NCBI RefSeq assembly: GCF_023078275.1
Contig: NC_062976.1
Coordinates: 2,480,001-2,544,000 of the forward strand
DNA: 64,000 bases
Source: Leguminivora glycinivorella
Lineage: Eukaryota > Arthropoda > Insecta > Lepidoptera > Tortricidae
Direction of reading: 5' to 3'
In this document: positions 49,601-55,600 of the stretch, one piece after another
Position numbering within the stretch: the stretch's first letter is position 1
How the letters are laid out: each line of letters starts with the position of its first letter
Notes under the pieces: model-generated
Seen by the model: only the letters and a program-made list of their open reading frames with translations
The model's database searches: none
What the model was told of the DNA's origin: nothing
Program-made: the position numbers and the translations under genes

Positions 49601-52600
49601 CGAGCTCCCGATATTTTAGTTCAGTTTTTTAAAATTAAATGGCTTCAGTCCATTGGGACTATTTCGCCAGTGTCAAGGTGATATGAGCTAATTAAGTATT
49701 AATAATTTTTGTACGGTAAGTACGACAGTGTACGGTGAGTTAGCACTTGTAAATTGATAGCTAGATTTTACAAGAGCACGTGGACTACCGGCCGTTGACG
49801 ACAAAAAAGAGGCTAAACGCGTTTCGAGATTAATTCTTCATCAGCTTCTCACTACAACATTAGTTTACTGCATAATAAGCTATCGATATTACACTTTAAA
49901 CAATATTAATTATTAAAAGAAAAATAAATTATTCACGACACGAAACCGCTAAGATGGCGTTCGAACCGGAAGACCTCCCGATATTTTAACGCAGTTGCAT
50001 GCATCATGATCACTGAAAACTGAAGAAGGCGGGTGGATGTCAAAGTTGCGTAGACAGCGTGCGATCTACCCTCCTTCGCACGCGGCGGCTGCGTCAAGCG
50101 CGGATCCAGCTTCGTGCCCAGGGGGGGGTCACGTGGTAAAGGCCCGGGGCCCCAGGGGGGGGGTCACGTGGTCTATTTGTATGGCCAACTTAGGCTCCAG
50201 GGGGGGGTCATGACCCCCATGACCCCCCCCCCCTGGATCCGCGCATGGGCTGCGTTCACTTTCAGTGTTACCACACTTACCACTGGTCGCATTCACACTC
50301 GATGGTCTGCGTTTTTACATACAACATATAAAAAAATTCTCACCAGTATTCGAAAAATATCTGCGAAATCTGATCAATTTTCAGTGCTATTAGTAATTAC
50401 GGGATCGAAAGTTGAGTCATTTCATTGGTAATTGGTATGCTGAATTGTATGCAACCTCAACAGCCCGCAATGTACAGTGAGCTGCAAAAGTGCATCGTGA
50501 ATTTATCAATGAATTCATTCATAATTTATCCATCCCTGCAATTTTGCAGCAGGAATAGTGCTAGCTGTAAACGACCTTTTCTGTTTCTAGAAGGCCACAT
50601 TTATATCATGTGTGTGGTGGTCAAAAGGTACAAATCTTGGTTGTGCTGTGCTATACACATGCAGAAAAAAGTCATAAAAAATATACCTATGAAATATTTC
50701 AGGATGGTTAACGGTCAGGATGGTTGATGGTTGGTTGGTTGGTTAGGATGGTTGGTTGGTATTTAAGAAATCAAGAAGCGTTTCTTACATTGCGAAAAGT
50801 GAAAGCTTGGACCTATGAACCGATCAAATGTAAACATTGCCACACCATAGTAATTAAATTAGCTGCTTATTTAATTTTATGACTCCTATAATATTACCTA
50901 CATCATTAATATTATAGGTAAGGTATCTAAATAAAGGCTCTATTGCAAATGTACTTTAAGCTACAGTCTGGGGGCCGATTTTTGAGTCTCACTGTCACTA
51001 AAATACCGGTTGAAAACGGTGAATTGCCTATTATTTTTAGTGACAATTTTCTGAATTCGAACGCCGTGAGACTCAAAAATCGGCCCCCTGCTCGGAAATT
51101 CAAGAGTCGTGGAATGCTGGAGCTGAACCCCATACATTTCACGTAGGGTTGCAAATAGAAAAAAAAAAACATTTTTTTTGGTCAGAATTATAAAAAAAAC
51201 ATAAAAAAAACCGAGCACCATAGTTTTTTTCTAAATATGTTTTTTTGCGGATGAACTAATAATTCGACAATAACGGTTTTTCGTGAGTTGTAACGTGTTT
51301 CAGTTTCAACAATAACGTACATTTTAATTCGATTAACATTCAGTATACAAACGTTTATTGGGGAATCCCCGATGCGGCGTGCAGCGTGGAAAGGCGATGG
51401 TATTGCCAACAGTAAATTGTGATAACTATATACCAACTATAGATTTCGTAAACGTTACTTTTATAAGACCAGAAATAAAAGTTATTTGATTAATTTCGTT
51501 TAATAGTTAACATTAACTCTAAAAAACCGTATAAAAGTATTAACTGCTTTGCAAATTTTCATATTTCGTACTTTAGAAAAAAAAACATAAGTACTCCAGA
51601 AAAAAACTGTTTTTTTTTTCACGGTTTTTTTTCATGTTTTTTTTTCAAGCCAGAATAAAAACCGTTTTTTGAAACCCTAATTTCACGACTCTTTACTTTC
51701 TGACCAGACTATTAGAAAGAAGTCATAGACAACAAAACCACCATCAATCGATTAGACGACCGGTTTGGCCTAGTCGGTAGTGACCCTGCCTGCTACGCTG
51801 CGGTCCCGGGTTCGAATCCCGGTAAGGGCATTTATTTGTGTGATGAGCACAGATATTTGTTCCTGAGTCATGGATGTTTTCTATGTATTTAAGTATTTGT
51901 ATATTATATATATCGTTGTCTGAGTACCCATAACATAACACAAGCTTGAGCTTACCGTGGGACTCAGTCAATCTGTAAGAATGTCCTATAATATTTATTT
52001 ATATATTAAAAAAAAAAAACATCCTCCTTACGTTATCTCGGCATTTGCCACGGCTCATGGGAGTCTGGGGTCCACTTTGACAACTAATCCCAAGATTTGG
52101 CGTAGGTACTAGTTTTACGAAAGCGACTGCCACCTGACCTTCCAACCCGAAGGGTAACTACTCATAACTAGGCCTTATTGGATTAGTCTGGTATCCTTAC
52201 AACAAAACAACTATAAAACTACCATACTAAACTGTAAACAACATTATAAATATTTAAAAAAAACACGGTTCGAGACACGTTTATTGCCGACAATGTTTTC
52301 TGCCTCACAAAATGTTCCATGCTGCACGTCAGACGAGAGATCACCGAAAGATTCAAAACATGCCCTGAAAATATCGTATTTTTGTAAATTAACCTTATGC
52401 AGATTTTTTAAGGCTTTAACAGTACAGGAGGTACAGTGCCTGAAACTGTTCTGTGTGTAATATTTTAATCTTATCCGCTAAAGAATGAATTGTGGAATAA
52501 ATTATCGCCAGCGGTATTTCCGGACCGATACGACCTTCAAGAAAAGAGCCCATCTTAAAAGGCCGGCAACGCACCTCCAACACTTCTGGTGTTTCGGGTG

Positions 52601-55600
52601 TCCATGGGCGGCAGTGATCGCTTACCATCAGTTACTGTCTGCTCGTTTGCCTCCTATCCCATAAAAAAAAAGGCTAAAAGGTTAACTTTTACTTTCACTT
52701 TCTTTCCAGTAAACAACGTAGGCCTAAACTACGACTGCCCTGTCGAGTTATGCGTCGCCCCGCCATCCAAATCATGGGATCTGATCATCGTAAACGTCGG
52801 CGCAGCGACCATGCTGACCCGCGCCATCTTGCCTTACATGGCGACCCGAGGGAGAGGCGCCATTGTGAATATATCCTCGTCTTCTGAGCTGCAGCCTATG
52901 CCGCTGATGGCTGTATATGGAGCCACAAAGGTTTGTCTCTCTTGTACTCACCTTCTGTCTCTCTTCCTCAGCGCCATCTTGCTTTACATGGCGACCCATG
53001 GGAGGGGCGTCATTATAAATATATACTCGTCTTCGGAACTGTTGTCTATGCCGCTGATGGCTGTATATGGAGCCACCATTGTTTGTCTCTTGTCTCTATT
53101 TCCTGTAGTTTGCCCTCCGGTTACTATTAATCCAACTTGTCAAAGTGACCTGGAATCTCTTCATCGCATTCAAGCTGAATGGACTACTAAAGAAATGGAC
53201 TACTATGGTTTTACTAGTTCTATTTTTTGTTCATTCTATTTCTATTTACCATCTTGATGTATCCTTAAGGTCAGTCTTACCTACTCCTTTTTGTTCTATC
53301 AAAGGCAATGTCACTTATTACAAAGTGCCATTTAATGTTAGTTATTCCTTATTTTTAAACCCCCGACGCAAAAACGACGGGGTGTTATAAGTTTGACGTG
53401 TCTGTCTGTTTGTTTGTCTGTCTGTCTGTTTGTGTGTGTGTCTGTCTGTGGCTTTAATTGTAGCTCCCAAACGGATGAACCGATTTAGATTAAGTTTTTT
53501 TTTTATTTGAAAGCTGAATTACTTGGGAGTGTTCTTAGCCATGTTTCATGAAAATCGGTCCACTATATCGCGGTCGGGTGTTTTTTCAAAATTTTAATTT
53601 TGTGGTTAGGTTTGATGCATCATAGAACGTTCAAAATGAAATAAATAACGTCATAAAGTTTGGTTTTATTTCCACAGGCGTACCTCCGAAGCTTTACCCA
53701 CGCAATCCGCGAAGAATACGCCCCCAAAGGCATCTACATCCAACACGTGGCCCCCTTCTTCGTATCAACTAAGATGAATGCGTTTTCTGCCACTGTCATG
53801 GCGGGAGGGCCTTTAGTGCCCACGCCAGAGTCGTATGCGAAGTATGCTGTAGCTATGTTGGGAAGGGTGCAGAATACTACTGGATATTGGATGCATGGGG
53901 TTCAGGTTAGTATGACATAGGTACAAATAAATAAACCCACGCCAGAGGGGTAGGCAGAACTACTATTCGGTGCCATTCTTAGCAAAGGGGGTGTAAAAAT
54001 AAGGATGATATTGCAGTGTCAGGTAACTAGCGCATTGACCACGACCACAGATGAATCTATATCCCACAGTCGACTTCTAAGACACCCAGGGGATGATATG
54101 TGGTGACATTCTTAACCCATCACCGCGCAGGGTTCCGGGGTTAGTATGAATGAATCTATAAATAATATAAGAAGGATTAGTTCATCTTATATGAACGCGT
54201 TTTCTGCCACTGTCATGGCGGGAGGGCCTTTAGTGCCCACGCCAGAGGCGTATGCAAAATATGCTGTAGCTATGTTGGGAAGGGTGCAGAATACTACTGG
54301 GTATTGGATGCATGGGGTTCAGGTTAGTATGACATACATATAAATAGACCCACGCCAGAGGGGTAGGCAGAGCTACACTGCCTCCTCAAGATTCGGTGCC
54401 ATTCTTAGCAAAGGGGGTGTAAAAATAAGGATGATATTGCAGTACATTTTACACGTTTAATACGTGTAACGCAATAAAATTATATTATTTATCTTTTTTC
54501 CTACATCTGCAATTTCGCATGGATGTATTTATTGGCTGTGGTTACGGATAGACGCCCCAGTAAAACGGAGGTATTAGTGAACAACACTAAAAAACCCTGC
54601 ATTAGCTTATGTAAGTTAAACAAAAATATTGGCCTACTGTTTAATGTTATATGCTGTACTGTACAATGGGAGTGACATTAATTGTGTCGCTTAACTTCAA
54701 ACTCGGGTAAATCCATTCTGCTGTATAATCATCCTTAAAACCGAATCGATTTACGCGAGCTTGAAGTTAACAACACAATTGTATGTTAAAAGTTCGTCTA
54801 AAAAGTTAATGAATCAATAATAAACTATTATTTACTCGTATGTCATTTTGTGAGTTTAAATTATTTTATTTTGGTAACAGCAGCTTTGATTTGACGAAAC
54901 CACTATAAAAAGTGACCTTTTCGACACGGATCCGTTTTATCCGAAATATCCGGATATCCGGATCCGGCAAATCTTAGATCCGAAATATCCGGATCCGAAA
55001 AATCGGCGGATCTTGCAAACCCTAATTGCAGTGACAGGTTGCCGCATTGTCCACAACCACCGATGAATCTATATCCCACGGCCACTGTCGACTTCTAGGA
55101 CACCCAGGGGATGATATGTGGTGACATTCTTAACCCATCACCGCGCAGGGTTCCGGGGTTAGTATGAATCTATAAATAATATAAGAAGGATTAGTTCATC
55201 TTATTGAACGCGTTTTCTGCTACTGTCATGGCGGGAGGGCCTTTAGTGCCCACGCCAGCGGCGTATGCGAAGTATGCTGTGGCGATGTTGGGAAGGGTGA
55301 GAATACTACTGGGTATTGGATGCATGGGGTTCAGGTTAGTATGACATACATATAAATAGACCCACGCCAGAATAGGCAGAGCTACACTGCCTCCTCAAGA
55401 TTCGGTGCCATTCTCAGCAAAGGGGGTATAAAAATAAGGATATTGCAGTGACAGGTTGCCGCATTGTCCACAACCACCGATGAATCTATATCCCACGGCC
55501 ACAGTCGACTTCTAGGACACCCAAGGGATGATAGGAGGTGGTGACATTCTTAGCCCATCAACACGCGGGGTTCCGGAGTTAGTATTTTTTTTAAATATTA

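Noticed and set aside
52589..53257. 222-codon open frame read as one coding unit
   Set aside because: It joins the LINE tail, the intron end, exon 4, the exon 4 copy and intron 4; only 52710-52930 is supported by splice sites and SDR motifs.
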